The notes beneath the pieces are model-generated. The model did no database searches, had not been told where the DNA came from, and saw nothing but the letters and a program-made list of their open reading frames with translations. 64,000 nt of DNA from Candidatus Laterigemmans baculatus. Its GTDB lineage: Bacteria > Planctomycetota > Planctomycetia > Pirellulales > Pirellulaceae. This document shows, piece after piece, positions 17,751 to 30,673 of the stretch. The stretch is taken from positions 62,001 through 126,000 of the forward strand of contig NZ_WRPR01000112.1 in assembly GCF_010367455.1 (NCBI RefSeq). Reading direction: 5' to 3'. Positions within the stretch are counted from its first letter, which is position 1. The number at the start of each line of letters is the position of its first letter. The position numbers were made by a program, and so were the translations under genes.

Positions 17751-19450
17751 CAGCGGCAGGGATGGATCTCGGGGCGGGAGAGGATCGATGAGGCGAGTTC
17801 ATCGTCGCTGATTCGGAGCGAACGCATCGACATCCCACCAGCGGCGGCGAACCGCTCGGCCAGTCGACTTTGTAGCCCCGGGTCGATCGCCGGACGGACC
17901 GTGTGCGTGATCGCTGCGTCGACCGAATCGACCAACCGACCGTCGCGGACGACCAGTTTCCCTCGGCGAAAGACATGCGTCGGACGGGCGAACATGGCTT
18001 CGATATCGTCGTCAGGCCGATAGACCGTCACGTCCGCGACCGCTCCAGCCGAGAGGTGCCCCAAGTCGCCGAGCCCCAACAGGTCGGCCGGTGCGGCGCG
18101 AGTCATCGTCGCGATGTCCCGTAGCGTGTACTGGCGGTCGAGTCCGCTCAATTGGCTCGCGGCGGCCGCATCGGAATGGATTTCCGCCAGCGCCGTGGCT
18201 CGGAACGAGCGGTCCATCAGCAAGCGGATCAAGTGCGGATACGTGGTGAAGGGTCCGCCGTTGGGATGGTCGGTCGTCAGGAACACGCGACTCGGATCGT
18301 CGACCATCAGGAACAACTCCAAGCCGATCGCCCATTGCAATGCGTTCACATAGCGGCGATGGCGATAACGGAAGGGGACCACGCCGCAGCCCGCTTCGCA
18401 CTCGATGTCGAGGATTACGCTCTTGCGAGGAGTCGCCCGGCCGGTCCCTTGGAATTGGTGCATCGTGTCGGCGGAGATCGTGACGGTCTGGCCAAACATC
18501 ACTTGCCCGACATCGATCGTCACGTTGGGGTTTTCCGCCACCGCCTTGGCCACTTGTTCGGCTCCCGAGGAGAAGCCCAGCGGTCCCTCTTTCCCGTAGC
18601 TGTGGAACTGCACGTGGGTTAGATGGATGCGGTGACCGTCGGCGGCCCGGATCGTTTTTAAAGTCGATTCGATGTTCCCGGCGACGCCGAGATTGCTGCC
18701 GTGGACGTGCAGCGGGTGCGGCAAGCCGATCTCTTCGACGGCTCGAGCCAGTCGCCGAATCACTTCTCCGGGCGTCACGCCGTAAGTCGGATGGGGATCG
18801 TCGACATCCAACATCCGCTGGTTGTACTTGAACGCATTGATCCCTCCGGCGTTGACGACTTTCACGCCGATGCACTGCGTCGCGGTGACCATGAAGGCGA
18901 CGTAGGCATTGATCAGCGATTGCTCGACACCATCGCGAAGCATTCCGAGCAGCACGTCGTCGTTGCCGAGGATCACGTATCCGCCGGTGTCGATCAGCGG
19001 CGTGTCGGCCAGCTCGGCATGGGCGCCGCGGGCATTGCTCGGCAGCACCGCCGGTTCGAAACAAGCCGTGTAGCCCATTTCGATGTAGCGGCGGCCGGCG
19101 ACCGGCGCTGAGGGCAAAAAGCCATCCGGACCGTTCCAGAGAAGCCCGCCCCCCTGTTGTACTCCGTGGCCCACCGCTTCTCCGCGGGGTCGCTCGGCTC
19201 GGTAACCAGCGGCGAGCAGCTCGGGGAGCAGCATCCGGGCGATCGTCGTCTTGCCGCCGCCGATGTGCGTGTGCAGGTCGATCGCTCCGGCCATCACCAC
19301 GTGGCCGCTCAGATCGTAGCGGACGTCGACTTCGCTGGGCTGGGGGACGTCGCCCCGCAGGCGTCCGTCCTCGATGTACAGATTGCGAATGTCACCCGCC
19401 CAATTCTGCCGCGGATCGTAGACCGCGCCGCCCGCTAATTCGATCAGCAC
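17750..19450 (-). CDS. fhcA: Formyltransferase/hydrolase complex subunit A
   Basis: A 566-residue amidohydrolase-fold protein, the subunit that releases formate in the bacterial complex. The metal-binding start is DLHTHIGGGKTTIARMLLPE (HxH at about residues 55-57), with further likely metal histidines in LTHVQFHSYG and a late aspartate in FLTTDHPNGGPF. The GTG at 19450 is chosen: it overlaps the fhcB stop by seven bases, gives the family start LIELAGGAVYDP and avoids a 244-codon extension that runs antisense-like through fhcB. Downstream the stop shares one base with the fhcD start. Other H4MPT pathway genes (fae, mch, mtdB) are not in the window. Confidence 0.94.
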   Translation of the reverse strand: MLIELAGGAVYDPRQNWAGDIRNLYIEDGRLRGDVPQPSEVDVRYDLSGHVVMAGAIDLHTHIGGGKTTIARMLLPELLAAGYRAERPRGEAVGHGVQQGGGLLWNGPDGFLPSAPVAGRRYIEMGYTACFEPAVLPSNARGAHAELADTPLIDTGGYVILGNDDVLLGMLRDGVEQSLINAYVAFMVTATQCIGVKVVNAGGINAFKYNQRMLDVDDPHPTYGVTPGEVIRRLARAVEEIGLPHPLHVHGSNLGVAGNIESTLKTIRAADGHRIHLTHVQFHSYGKEGPLGFSSGAEQVAKAVAENPNVTIDVGQVMFGQTVTISADTMHQFQGTGRATPRKSVILDIECEAGCGVVPFRYRHRRYVNALQWAIGLELFLMVDDPSRVFLTTDHPNGGPFTTYPHLIRLLMDRSFRATALAEIHSDAAAASQLSGLDRQYTLRDIATMTRAAPADLLGLGDLGHLSAGAVADVTVYRPDDDIEAMFARPTHVFRRGKLVVRDGRLVDSVDAAITHTVRPAIDPGLQSRLAERFAAAGGMSMRSLRISDDELASSILSRPEIHPCR

Positions 19451-20613
19451 CGATCGGTCCTCCGCAGTTGGAGTTCCCCGAGAACCTCCGCGGCCGAAGG
19501 AAGCCCGCGGTCGAGCAAGGCGTGCAGCGGCAGGCATACCGCAGCGTCGCCACGGTAGGTGCTGGAGGCGAAATCGACTCCCGGAACACCGGCGGGAAGA
19601 TAGACGTCGGCTCGCTCGGCCAGCTCCGCGTCGGCCATCCCCAGGACGATTAAGAAGGTGTCCTCCAGCGGCGGAGGTGGCGCCGTCGGGTACGGCTGCA
19701 GCCAGAGCGTGAGCTCGGCCGGAGTCGAGTTTTCCAGCAACTGCGGAGCCCCGCTGCCGAAATCGACGGGTCCGGAAAACCCGCTCAGCCAAGTCGACAC
19801 GCTCCGCAGCGTGGTGTCGCTCGCCAACGAGACCAACACCGCTCGCCGCTCGCGGTTCAACTCTGTCGAGAGTCCGACGAGGGTTCCGGCGGCCAGCGGG
19901 TCGAGCGCTTCGGAGGACCACAGCCAACCGCTGTAGGTGGCGTCGGCGAGCCACGTCGCGATGCCGCTCGAGTCGGTTTTGCCCACCCGCAAGGCTCCCC
20001 TCGCTTCGGCGAGCAGGCGATGCAGATCGCCGCGGGCGACTTCGATGTGCGTGTATCGCTCGCCCGGTAGGCCCGCGATTCGAGACTCGCCGAGCGAGAG
20101 GAAGCGGCGGCGGGCCCGCTCCCCGACACGGGCGGGTGGGGCGGGACTTGGGGCAAGGAAGCGTTCGACCAGTCGCGGGCACTCGTCGGACGGATCGCCG
20201 AGGAGCACGACCGAGTCGGCACGCTGGGAGAGCTCCGCAAGGGTCGCCGCGACGACTCCCTCGCGTTCGATGGCTCGCCGCATCGCGGCGGAGGAAACGG
20301 ATTCGGCGGCATCGACGACGCCACCGCAGGCCGCGGCCAAGCGGACAGCCGCCCGCGCGGTGGTGATGTCGATGATCGTGCCGCTGATCCGCAGGCTTGC
20401 CGCGCCGGCGACGCGGTCAGCGATCGACTCGGCCAGCACCGAGGCGGTCCGCCAAGCGGCGAGGCTGCTGAGCCGTGCGGACTCCGCAGCAACGCCTGCG
20501 AAACCCGCGTGGGCGCGAGGGCAATCGACTTCGTGCGGAACCAAGTGCGTCCCCTCAGCCCGGACGACCAGATCGTCGCAGCGCAGCGGGCAAAACGGAC
20601 ACGTGGCGAGCAT
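19444..20613 (-). CDS. fhcB: Formyltransferase/hydrolase complex subunit B
   Basis: The 389-residue protein is the homologue of the molybdopterin-binding subunit B of formylmethanofuran dehydrogenase. It starts with the cluster motif LATCPFCPLRCDDL, typical of FhcB/FwdB N termini; later pieces such as VVLLGDPSDECPRL, TYRGDAAVCLPLHALL and VDFASSTYRG match the family. In bacterial Fhc complexes this subunit is thought to have lost the redox role, since the complex works as hydrolase. The ATG at 20613 gives the conserved N terminus; upstream codons are in repeats. First gene of the overlapping fhcBADC operon. Confidence 0.9.
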   Translation of the reverse strand: MLATCPFCPLRCDDLVVRAEGTHLVPHEVDCPRAHAGFAGVAAESARLSSLAAWRTASVLAESIADRVAGAASLRISGTIIDITTARAAVRLAAACGGVVDAAESVSSAAMRRAIEREGVVAATLAELSQRADSVVLLGDPSDECPRLVERFLAPSPAPPARVGERARRRFLSLGESRIAGLPGERYTHIEVARGDLHRLLAEARGALRVGKTDSSGIATWLADATYSGWLWSSEALDPLAAGTLVGLSTELNRERRAVLVSLASDTTLRSVSTWLSGFSGPVDFGSGAPQLLENSTPAELTLWLQPYPTAPPPPLEDTFLIVLGMADAELAERADVYLPAGVPGVDFASSTYRGDAAVCLPLHALLDRGLPSAAEVLGELQLRRTDRC

Positions 20614-20701
20614 CGGCGGGCTTTGGCGAGAGCAGGAACGGAGAGGGGAGCCCCAATGTAGTTTCCTGGGCTCATGCCATGTAGGCGCCGTGGACCAACC
20701 A

Positions 20702-20928
20702 CCACCCTCCCCCCGGGAGGGTCGGGCAGTTTCTAGCCCCCTCTCCCCCGAAGGGAATCGCGGCAATCGCTAGACCTTCACCCCCGAACATTTTCGCGAT
20801 TCTCTTTGGGGGAGAGGGTTGGGGTGAGGGGGTCTTAGCGGCTGGCAACCGGCCCCCTCACCCTAGCCCTCTCCCCCACGGCTTGGCTGCAGAACTTTCG
20901 TTCGCAGCCAAGCCGCGGGGGAGAGGGG
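20702..20928. repeat. Two adjacent family D palindromes plus a family C piece
   Basis: This 456-base gap (20614-21069) holds no gene. A family C piece lies at 20702-20722. A hairpin follows at about 20735-20830, with CCCCCTCTCCCCCGAAGGG pairing with its complement around 20808-20820. A second hairpin lies at 20852-20928, with CCTCACCCTAGCCCTCTCCC at the left and GGGGGAGAGGGG at the right around the stem GGCTTGGCTGC/GCAGCCAAGCC. The rest should contain the divergent promoters of fhcB and the phosphorylase gene. Confidence 0.75.
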
Positions 20929-21069
20929 ACCGGAAAACTGCACGACCCCTGGGGGGAGGGCGATGTTTGAAGGTTCGCCCCCCTCAACACCGCCGGGGCG
21001 AGGCTTCTATGATAGCCGCCACACCGTGGCTCGCCCGACCGCTTCTGACCCTCCGGATGGTTCTTCGCC

Positions 21070-21909
21070 ATGCTCGATCTGTACGACAAAGTTACCGAAG
21101 CCGCTGCGTTCATCCGGTCGCGATGGAGCGGGACGCCGCAGACCGGGCTGATCCTCGGAACCGGGCTTGGTGGGTTGGCCGCGGAGATCGAGACCGAAGC
21201 GACGATTTCCTACGAAGAGATTCCGCACTTCCCCAAGTCGACGACGACCAGCCATCGCGGACAACTGGTTTGCGGGAAGCTCGACGGCGTGCCGGTGATC
21301 GCGATGGAAGGCCGGTTCCACATGTACGAGGGATATCCGCTGAAGCAGATCACGCTGCCGATCCGCGTCTTCAAGGCACTCGGGGCCGAGATGCTGGTGG
21401 TCAGCAACGCCTGCGGAGGCTTGAACCCGAATTACAACTGCGGCGACATCATGTTGATCGAGGACCAGATCAATCTGATGGGGGACAATCCGCTGATCGG
21501 AATCAACGACGATCGCCTCGGGCCGCGGTTTCCTGACATGTGCGAGCCGTACGACCAACGGATGATCGACGTCGCGCTGGCGGTCGCTCGCCGCAACGAC
21601 ATCGTGGCCCACAAGGGTGTGTTCGTGGCGGTGGCGGGTCCGAATTTGGAGACGCGAGCGGAGTACCGTTACCTGCGAACGATCGGTGCCGATGTGGTGG
21701 GCATGAGCACGGTGCCGGAGACGATCGTGGCGGTTCACAGCGGGTTGAAAGTCATTGGGTTCTCGGTCGTCACCGACATGTGCTTGCCCGACGCGCTCAA
21801 GCCGGCCAGCGTCGAAGAGATTATCGCCGTGGCCACTCGCGCTGAACCGCAGCTGACTCGCTTGGTCCGCGAGACGATCGCCCAGGTCAATCAAGTTCGC
21901 ATCGCCTGA
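21070..21909 (+). CDS. Purine nucleoside phosphorylase, class I (Asp variant)
   Basis: A 279-residue cytoplasmic enzyme that splits purine nucleosides with phosphate. Family marks are the phosphate-binding loop LILGTGLGG near residues 28-36, GRFHMYEGYPL, VSNACGGLN and GPNLETRAEYR with the base-binding glutamate. The position equivalent to Asn243 of human PNP is aspartate here (SVVTDMC), a change that in engineered human PNP relaxes specificity towards 6-aminopurines; a preference for adenosine is therefore possible but is an inference. A paralogue follows 20 bases later on the same strand, so the two are an operon. Confidence 0.93.
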   Translation: MLDLYDKVTEAAAFIRSRWSGTPQTGLILGTGLGGLAAEIETEATISYEEIPHFPKSTTTSHRGQLVCGKLDGVPVIAMEGRFHMYEGYPLKQITLPIRVFKALGAEMLVVSNACGGLNPNYNCGDIMLIEDQINLMGDNPLIGINDDRLGPRFPDMCEPYDQRMIDVALAVARRNDIVAHKGVFVAVAGPNLETRAEYRYLRTIGADVVGMSTVPETIVAVHSGLKVIGFSVVTDMCLPDALKPASVEEIIAVATRAEPQLTRLVRETIAQVNQVRIA

Positions 21910-21929
21910 TTCGCAGGTCCGCTCGACAG

Positions 21930-22817
21930 ATGATGATCGATTGTCGGATTACCGAAGCGGCCGCCGCGATCCGTGCTCGCATCGGCGATCGGATTCCTCG
22001 CGCCGCGGTGATTCTTGGAAGCGGCCTGGGAGGTTTCGCGGCGGCCATCGAGAATTCGCGATCGGTTCCCTTTACGGCGATTCCACACTTTGCCTGCAGC
22101 ACCGCTGCGGGGCATCGCGGCGAGATCGTCGCGGGCGAGTTCGGCGCTCAGCGCACGCCGATCGTGGCGATGGCCGGTCGCCTGCACTGCTATGAAGGCT
22201 GGTCGCTCGACCAAGTCACTTTCCCGGTCGCCGTCCTGGCGGCGCTCGGAGCGGAAGTGTTGATCGTCAGCAATGCGGCGGGAGGGTTGCACGCCGATTT
22301 CTGCGTCGGCGACATCATGGTGCTCCGCGACCACATCAACCTGCTTCCCGGCTCGAGGGGCGATGGCCGGCCTGGCGTCGCGGCGGTGGACGCCTGCGGA
22401 TACCGGCCTCGCACCGCTCGGGCGGACGCGGTCTACGACCCGGAGCTGGCCCGCGTGGCGCTTGACGCGGCAGAGCAAGGGGCGTTTGCCGCCTACCACG
22501 GCACTTATCTGGCGACGCTTGGCCCAAATTACGAGACCCGCGCCGAGTACCGGATGATGCGGCACTTCGGCGCCGACGCGGTGGGAATGAGTACCGTACC
22601 CGAAGTCCTCGAAGCGAGCCGCCGAGGGATGCGAGTGTTGGCGCTGTCGATGATCAGCAATCTAGCCTTCCCCAAAAACTGGGCTGATCCCACCGCCCCG
22701 CAGCCCACCGATCACGAGCATGTGCTTGAAGCCGGCGAGCGGGCGGAGCCAAAGCTGCGAAGGATCATCGAAGAAGTGCTCCACGCGACTCAGGCGGCGA
22801 GGACGCTCGTGCAGTGA
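21930..22817 (+). CDS. Purine nucleoside phosphorylase, class I (Asn variant), tandem paralogue
   Basis: The 295-residue product (ATG at 21930 or, one codon later, 21933) is clearly related to the preceding gene and keeps ILGSGLGGF, GRLHCYEGWSL, VSNAAGGLH and GPNYETRAEYRMM. Here the specificity position is asparagine (MISNLAF), as in classical inosine/guanosine phosphorylases. The pair may thus have divided 6-oxo and 6-amino purine salvage. Its last 28 bases overlap the end of mscL on the other strand. Confidence 0.93.
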   Translation: MMIDCRITEAAAAIRARIGDRIPRAAVILGSGLGGFAAAIENSRSVPFTAIPHFACSTAAGHRGEIVAGEFGAQRTPIVAMAGRLHCYEGWSLDQVTFPVAVLAALGAEVLIVSNAAGGLHADFCVGDIMVLRDHINLLPGSRGDGRPGVAAVDACGYRPRTARADAVYDPELARVALDAAEQGAFAAYHGTYLATLGPNYETRAEYRMMRHFGADAVGMSTVPEVLEASRRGMRVLALSMISNLAFPKNWADPTAPQPTDHEHVLEAGERAEPKLRRIIEEVLHATQAARTLVQ

Positions 22818-23215
22818 CCGCAGCGGCGGGCTTTGATCGGAATCTCCATCTGGCACTCCGGGCACGTCTTGGTGGTCGGCGAGGGGGTCTCTGGGCTCGC
22901 TTCGAACTGGCGGCGGATGCGGTTCATCAGCTTGACGACCAAGAACAGCGCGGCGGCGATGATCAGCAGGCTGATCAGCGAGTTGATGAATAATCCGTAC
23001 TGGATCGCCACCGGTTCGTCGCCCGGGACCGGGAGGTTGACCGCCAACTCGGAGAAGTCGGCGCCGCCGGTCAAATAGCCAATCGGGGGCATGAGAATAT
23101 TGTCGACCATTGATTTGACGACCGCTCCGAAGGCAGTCCCGATCACGATCCCGATCGCCATGTCGATCATGTTGCCGCGGAGGGCGAACTCCCGAAACTC
23201 TTTCAGCATGCTCAT
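22790..23215 (-). CDS. mscL: Large-conductance mechanosensitive channel with C-terminal zinc ribbon
   Basis: A 141-residue channel that opens on hypo-osmotic shock. The N-terminal amphipathic helix and first transmembrane helix read FREFALRGNMIDMAIGIVIG and the pore segment continues GTAFGAVVKSMV; the second helix is FINSLISLLIIAAALFLVV. Instead of the usual short charged C-terminal bundle, the protein ends with two CxxC pairs, CPEC and CGHC, separated by ten residues, forming a likely zinc ribbon in the cytoplasm. Its coding end overlaps the second phosphorylase gene by 28 bases. Confidence 0.93.
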   Translation of the reverse strand: MSMLKEFREFALRGNMIDMAIGIVIGTAFGAVVKSMVDNILMPPIGYLTGGADFSELAVNLPVPGDEPVAIQYGLFINSLISLLIIAAALFLVVKLMNRIRRQFEASPETPSPTTKTCPECQMEIPIKARRCGHCTSVLAA

Positions 23216-23259
23216 CGATTCTATCCTTGTCGTGATTGACGGCCCGTTCGCATGTCTGC

Positions 23260-23446
23260 TGAGCCGCAGGCGCTAGCCTCGGGCCTCGTGGCGTTCAAAG
23301 TCGCGACAGAACGCCGCGAAACGGTGGGTCAAATCAGCCGCCACGCGCTAGCCCGGATTATTCATCAGCCGCCGGGCGCTAGCCCCCGGTTCTCGAAAAC
23401 GCCGCAAGAACCGGACGCTAGCGCGTGGCGGCTGATGAATAATCCG
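23260..23446. repeat. Composite repeat: family B left end plus nested family A palindromes
   Basis: TGAGCCGCAGGCGCTAGCC at 23260 is the left end of family B. From 23334 to 23446 two family A units are nested: the outer one ends with GGATTATTCA and its complement TGAATAATCC, the inner one is a full A palindrome. The same order of parts is found at 39746-39919. This is most of the 441-base gap between mscL and the permease; the remainder (23447-23656) shows no gene. Confidence 0.8.
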
Positions 23447-23656
23447 AACTAGCACCCTCGGATTCCCCGGCGGCTATCGTCTCAATGAGATTTATAGACG
23501 CAAGCGGCGGTCTGCAAGGGCGAGCGAGCTGCGAACGGCCCGGCTTCCCCCCCTTTTCCCCTGAGGCGATAGAATGCCCCCTGCCCCTTCCCCACCAGCT
23601 GCTGCCCGCTGACGCCCTCGCGAGGCGCTTCTCACGCTCGAGCGAACTGCTGCTTC

Positions 23657-25198
23657 ATGACTTTGACGTTGATCTTCGTAGCTGTGTTACTGCTGGTGGG
23701 CGTGCTGCTGCGGATGTACGTACCGCTCTTTCGCTGGCTCTACATTCCCGCTTCCGTGATCGCCGGGAGCATAGGGCTGGCGATCGTCAGCTATGCAACG
23801 CTGGGAGTCACCTTCGCGGATTCTGATGTGCAGCGGTGGGGCGTGCGGGTCGACCAAACGCTCCAGTCGTGGCCGGGCTGGCTGATCGCGGTGGTGTTTG
23901 CCGGGTTGCTGCTGGAGCGTCAAACGGGCCTTCGCGGCGAGAATGTGCGGCGGGCGCTTCGCGAAGGTCTGATGGTCTGGATCATCGTCCTCGGCCAGAC
24001 CGCGACGGGATTGCTGATCACGTGGCTGTTGATTCGCCCCTTCTACGACTTGCCCAACTCGATCGGGATGTTGATCGAAACGGGATTCGCCGGCGGCCAC
24101 GGCACAGCCGCGGCGATGGGGCAAGTCTTCACCCATCCGGAGATCGGACTGGCCGCTGGACGCGATCTGGGAATGCTGATGGCGACCGCCGGATTGGTTT
24201 ACGGAATCGTCTCGGGAATCGTGTGGATCAACATCGGGGTCCGAGCCGGCTGGGTTTCAGCGACGGTTGCAGATTCCGCAGCGGCGTCGGGCCGCAGTGG
24301 CGTGGCGGCTCCACCGGTCGAGCGGACGCCGATCGGGTACTCGGTGATCGACCACGACGTGCTCGATCCGCTGCTGCTGCAGATGGTGTGGCTGGCCTTG
24401 GCGTTTGGAATCGGGCTGGGGCTGCAAACGCTCGTCGGCCTCGCGGCGGAAGAGATCGATCGGGTCTGGATGGCGCCGGCAGCAGCGTCATCGGCGGCCC
24501 CCGAGGTTGCCGCGGACGATGCCGCTCCCTCGGGGGCAGTGGGAGACTCGGGCGAAGCGGGCGCGACCCAAGCGGGAGAGGCGGAGCTCGGGCGGCGGAT
24601 GAACGTGGTCGCCGCGCTAGGCAGTTTCCCGCTGTTCATCTACACCTTGTTCGGAGGCGGGATCGTGCGGCTCGTGCTCCACCAGAGCGGCCGGGGCGAT
24701 TGGATCGACGCGGCGAGTCTGCAGCGGCTTACGGCGGTGGCGATGGACATCCTGGTCGTCGCGGCGATCAGCTCTCTGGACTTGATTGCGGTGGCCAGCC
24801 TGTGGGTCCCGTTCACCTTGTTGTTTATCGGCGGGGTGGTTTGGACGGCGATCTGCTTGCTGGGAATTTCGAGGCGCGTTTTGCCCCGCGAGCACTGGTT
24901 CGAGCTGGGGTTGATCAACTACGGAATGTCGACCGGAGTGACGGCGACCGGGTTTGTGCTGCTGCGAATCGTCGACCCCGAGCTGCGGACCGCCGCGGCG
25001 GAAGATTATGCGTTGGCCGCTCCGCTCTCCGCCCCTTTCATCGGCGGCGGTGTGCTGACGATCGCCCTGCCGCTCTTGGTTCTCGAGAGGGTTCCAATCG
25101 CCGCGACGGCGGTCGGGCTCGCAGCGGTCGTCGCCGGGTTGATCTGGTACGGAGTGAGAATCGCCAAGCGAGCGCGAGGACTGAGTACTGAGCACTGA
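23657..25198 (+). CDS. GltS-like sodium:carboxylate (glutamate) symporter family protein
   Basis: The product has 513 residues and about ten to twelve transmembrane helices. The motif GFAGGHGTAAAMG near residue 150 is the hallmark of the sodium/glutamate symporter GltS, and the first half (FLVGVLLRMYVP... and an amphipathic QTATGLLITWLL) agrees. A hydrophilic, Ala/Glu-rich loop of about 50 residues near 280-325 separates the two halves. Transport of glutamate is known for GltS; planctomycete members may use another anion. There is no obvious operon partner; waaA converges on it from the right. Confidence 0.8.
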   Translation: MTLTLIFVAVLLLVGVLLRMYVPLFRWLYIPASVIAGSIGLAIVSYATLGVTFADSDVQRWGVRVDQTLQSWPGWLIAVVFAGLLLERQTGLRGENVRRALREGLMVWIIVLGQTATGLLITWLLIRPFYDLPNSIGMLIETGFAGGHGTAAAMGQVFTHPEIGLAAGRDLGMLMATAGLVYGIVSGIVWINIGVRAGWVSATVADSAAASGRSGVAAPPVERTPIGYSVIDHDVLDPLLLQMVWLALAFGIGLGLQTLVGLAAEEIDRVWMAPAAASSAAPEVAADDAAPSGAVGDSGEAGATQAGEAELGRRMNVVAALGSFPLFIYTLFGGGIVRLVLHQSGRGDWIDAASLQRLTAVAMDILVVAAISSLDLIAVASLWVPFTLLFIGGVVWTAICLLGISRRVLPREHWFELGLINYGMSTGVTATGFVLLRIVDPELRTAAAEDYALAAPLSAPFIGGGVLTIALPLLVLERVPIAATAVGLAAVVAGLIWYGVRIAKRARGLSTEH

Positions 25199-25209
25199 GT
25201 ACAGAGGCG

Positions 25210-26493
25210 CTAGTTCGCGGCGGGCAGAATCTTTTCCAGGTGCTCGAGCGTGCGATTCGTCGCGCCTTGATGCCGCTCGATGACTTCGCGAGCCGCGGCT
25301 CCCATTCGCTCGGCTTGCTCGGGGGTGGCGAGCATCCGCGCGACGAATTCGACCAGCGCGTCCCGGTCGGTGACGACTTCCGCGGCTCGGGCTGCGAGCA
25401 GCTCCTCGACGATGTCGCGGAAGTTGCGGGTGTTGGGGCCAAAGCAGACGGCCGCTCCGTAGCCAGCCGGCTCGAGCATGTTTTGCCCACCGCGGCTTCC
25501 CAAGCTGCCGCCGACGAACGCCACGGTCGCCAGTCCCCACCAGCTGCGGAGTTCGCCGATCGAGTCGACCAGGACCACGGTGCGGGGGTCCCATTCACGA
25601 GCGGGAGCGGCCAGCTCGCTGCGGCGGCGGCAGAGGAAACCGTGCCGCTGGATCTCCGCGGCCACTTCGTCGAACCGTTCGGCATGCCGCGGGACGAGGA
25701 TCATCCGCAGTTCGGGAGACCGCTCGAGCAGCGCGGCGTAGGCCTCGAGCGCGACTGCTTCCTCACCGGCTTGGGTGCTGCCGGCGACGAAGATCGGCTG
25801 TTCGGGAGCGGCGGCGACGAGGCGGCGGAAACTGCGAATCGCCTCGGTCTCTCGGCTCAGCGGCGCGTCGTCGAACTTGGTCGAACCGGTCACCGCGATC
25901 GCGGCCGGATCGGTCCCGAGCCGCGCAAAACGGTCGGCGTAGGTTTCGTTTTGGGCGGCGACCAGGCTGAGCCGGGCGAAGGTCGGAGCGATCAGCGGTC
26001 GCAGACGCTGGTAACCGCGGAACGACGTCTCGCTCAATCGCCCGTTGATGACGGCGACCGGGATCCCGTGCCGCTTGGCTTGGCGAATCAGGTTGGGCCA
26101 GACTTCCAGCTCGGCCAAGACGAGCGCGTCGGGACGAACCGTTCGCAGCGAGCGCTCGACCGCCCAGCTGAAATCGAGCGGGCAGTAAAACACGTGCTCG
26201 GGCGGAAACCGCTTGAGGGCCAGCTCGTATCCGGTCGCCGTCGTCGTGCTGACGACGATCTCCAGGTCGGGCCGTCGCTCGCGGAGCCGAGCGACGAGTC
26301 CGCCGAGCAGATTGACTTCGCCGACACTGACGGCGTGGAACCAGACTCGCGGCCGCGTCGGCTCAGGAAGTTCGACCCGTCCGCGGAGCTTGGCCTGCCA
26401 GCCGCGGCGGTACTTGCCCTGCCGGATCGCTCGCGAAGCCAACACCGGCGAGGCGAGCAGAATGGCGACCAGGTAGACGAGGTTCAGCAGCAT
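25210..26493 (-). CDS. waaA: 3-deoxy-D-manno-octulosonic acid (Kdo) transferase
   Basis: This 427-residue GT30 enzyme adds Kdo to lipid A at the inner membrane. Evidence: the N-terminal membrane helix, VWFHAVSVGEVNLLGGLV (family motif HAxSVGE), STTTATGYELA, and the C-terminal donor-site region GQNMLEPAGYGAAVCFGP. The ATG at 26493 gives the right start; upstream codons overlap secA in another frame. The gene lies 10 bases after secA, so they share a transcript. It shows that the organism makes Kdo-containing lipopolysaccharide. Confidence 0.93.
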   Translation of the reverse strand: MLLNLVYLVAILLASPVLASRAIRQGKYRRGWQAKLRGRVELPEPTRPRVWFHAVSVGEVNLLGGLVARLRERRPDLEIVVSTTTATGYELALKRFPPEHVFYCPLDFSWAVERSLRTVRPDALVLAELEVWPNLIRQAKRHGIPVAVINGRLSETSFRGYQRLRPLIAPTFARLSLVAAQNETYADRFARLGTDPAAIAVTGSTKFDDAPLSRETEAIRSFRRLVAAAPEQPIFVAGSTQAGEEAVALEAYAALLERSPELRMILVPRHAERFDEVAAEIQRHGFLCRRRSELAAPAREWDPRTVVLVDSIGELRSWWGLATVAFVGGSLGSRGGQNMLEPAGYGAAVCFGPNTRNFRDIVEELLAARAAEVVTDRDALVEFVARMLATPEQAERMGAAAREVIERHQGATNRTLEHLEKILPAAN

Positions 26494-26503
26494 CGGCGGA
26501 GAG

Positions 26504-30205
<3,702 letters not shown>

Positions 30206-30673
30206 CGTCGTACCTGATACGCCCTGTGGCCGAACGCGCCCGGGGGCGGATCGACTCCGCCGACCACGTTCGAATCAGCGTGTGCGTCCCGCTTCAAAAA
30301 CACCGGCGGAAGGCAGGGCGAACACGCGTCCATGCGCGGCGGCGGAAGGCGTTGATTGGGCCCAGGGAAGGGAAAATGCCGTGCGACGCGGGAGACGCGG
30401 TCGATATACGGCTGGATAAATCGCGTAAGTCTCCAGTTCCGTTAAAGTTATGCCTTTAGGCAATGTGGGTCAACCGTGATCCGGCGACCCCTCCTTAACG
30501 GCATATCTGCTTTAACCGGAATCGGCTCTGCCGGGAAACCTGTTCTTCACCATGACCCTCCCGCCGCGAGGGTCGGGCTCTTCAGCCCGGGGAGGGCCAG
30601 CGGAGCACCCTCCCCGCCCGTTCCTCGCGACCCTCCCGGGGGGAGGGTGTCGTCCGAGTTTTCCGGCCAGTGC
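30206..30673. repeat. Intergenic region with a family C palindrome
   Basis: The inverted repeat at 30555-30648 (ACCCTCCCGCCGCGAGGGTC at the left, GACCCTCCCGGGGGGAGGG at the right, GGCCCGGGGAGGGCC inside) is a full family C copy, near-identical in plan to 12467-12591. The remaining part next to 30205 should contain the secA promoter. I see no gene or RNA. Confidence 0.7.

Noticed and set aside
19451-20182. N-terminal extension of FhcA
   Set aside because: The extra 244 residues are FhcB codons read in another frame and are arginine-rich; the GTG at 19450 gives the family N terminus.
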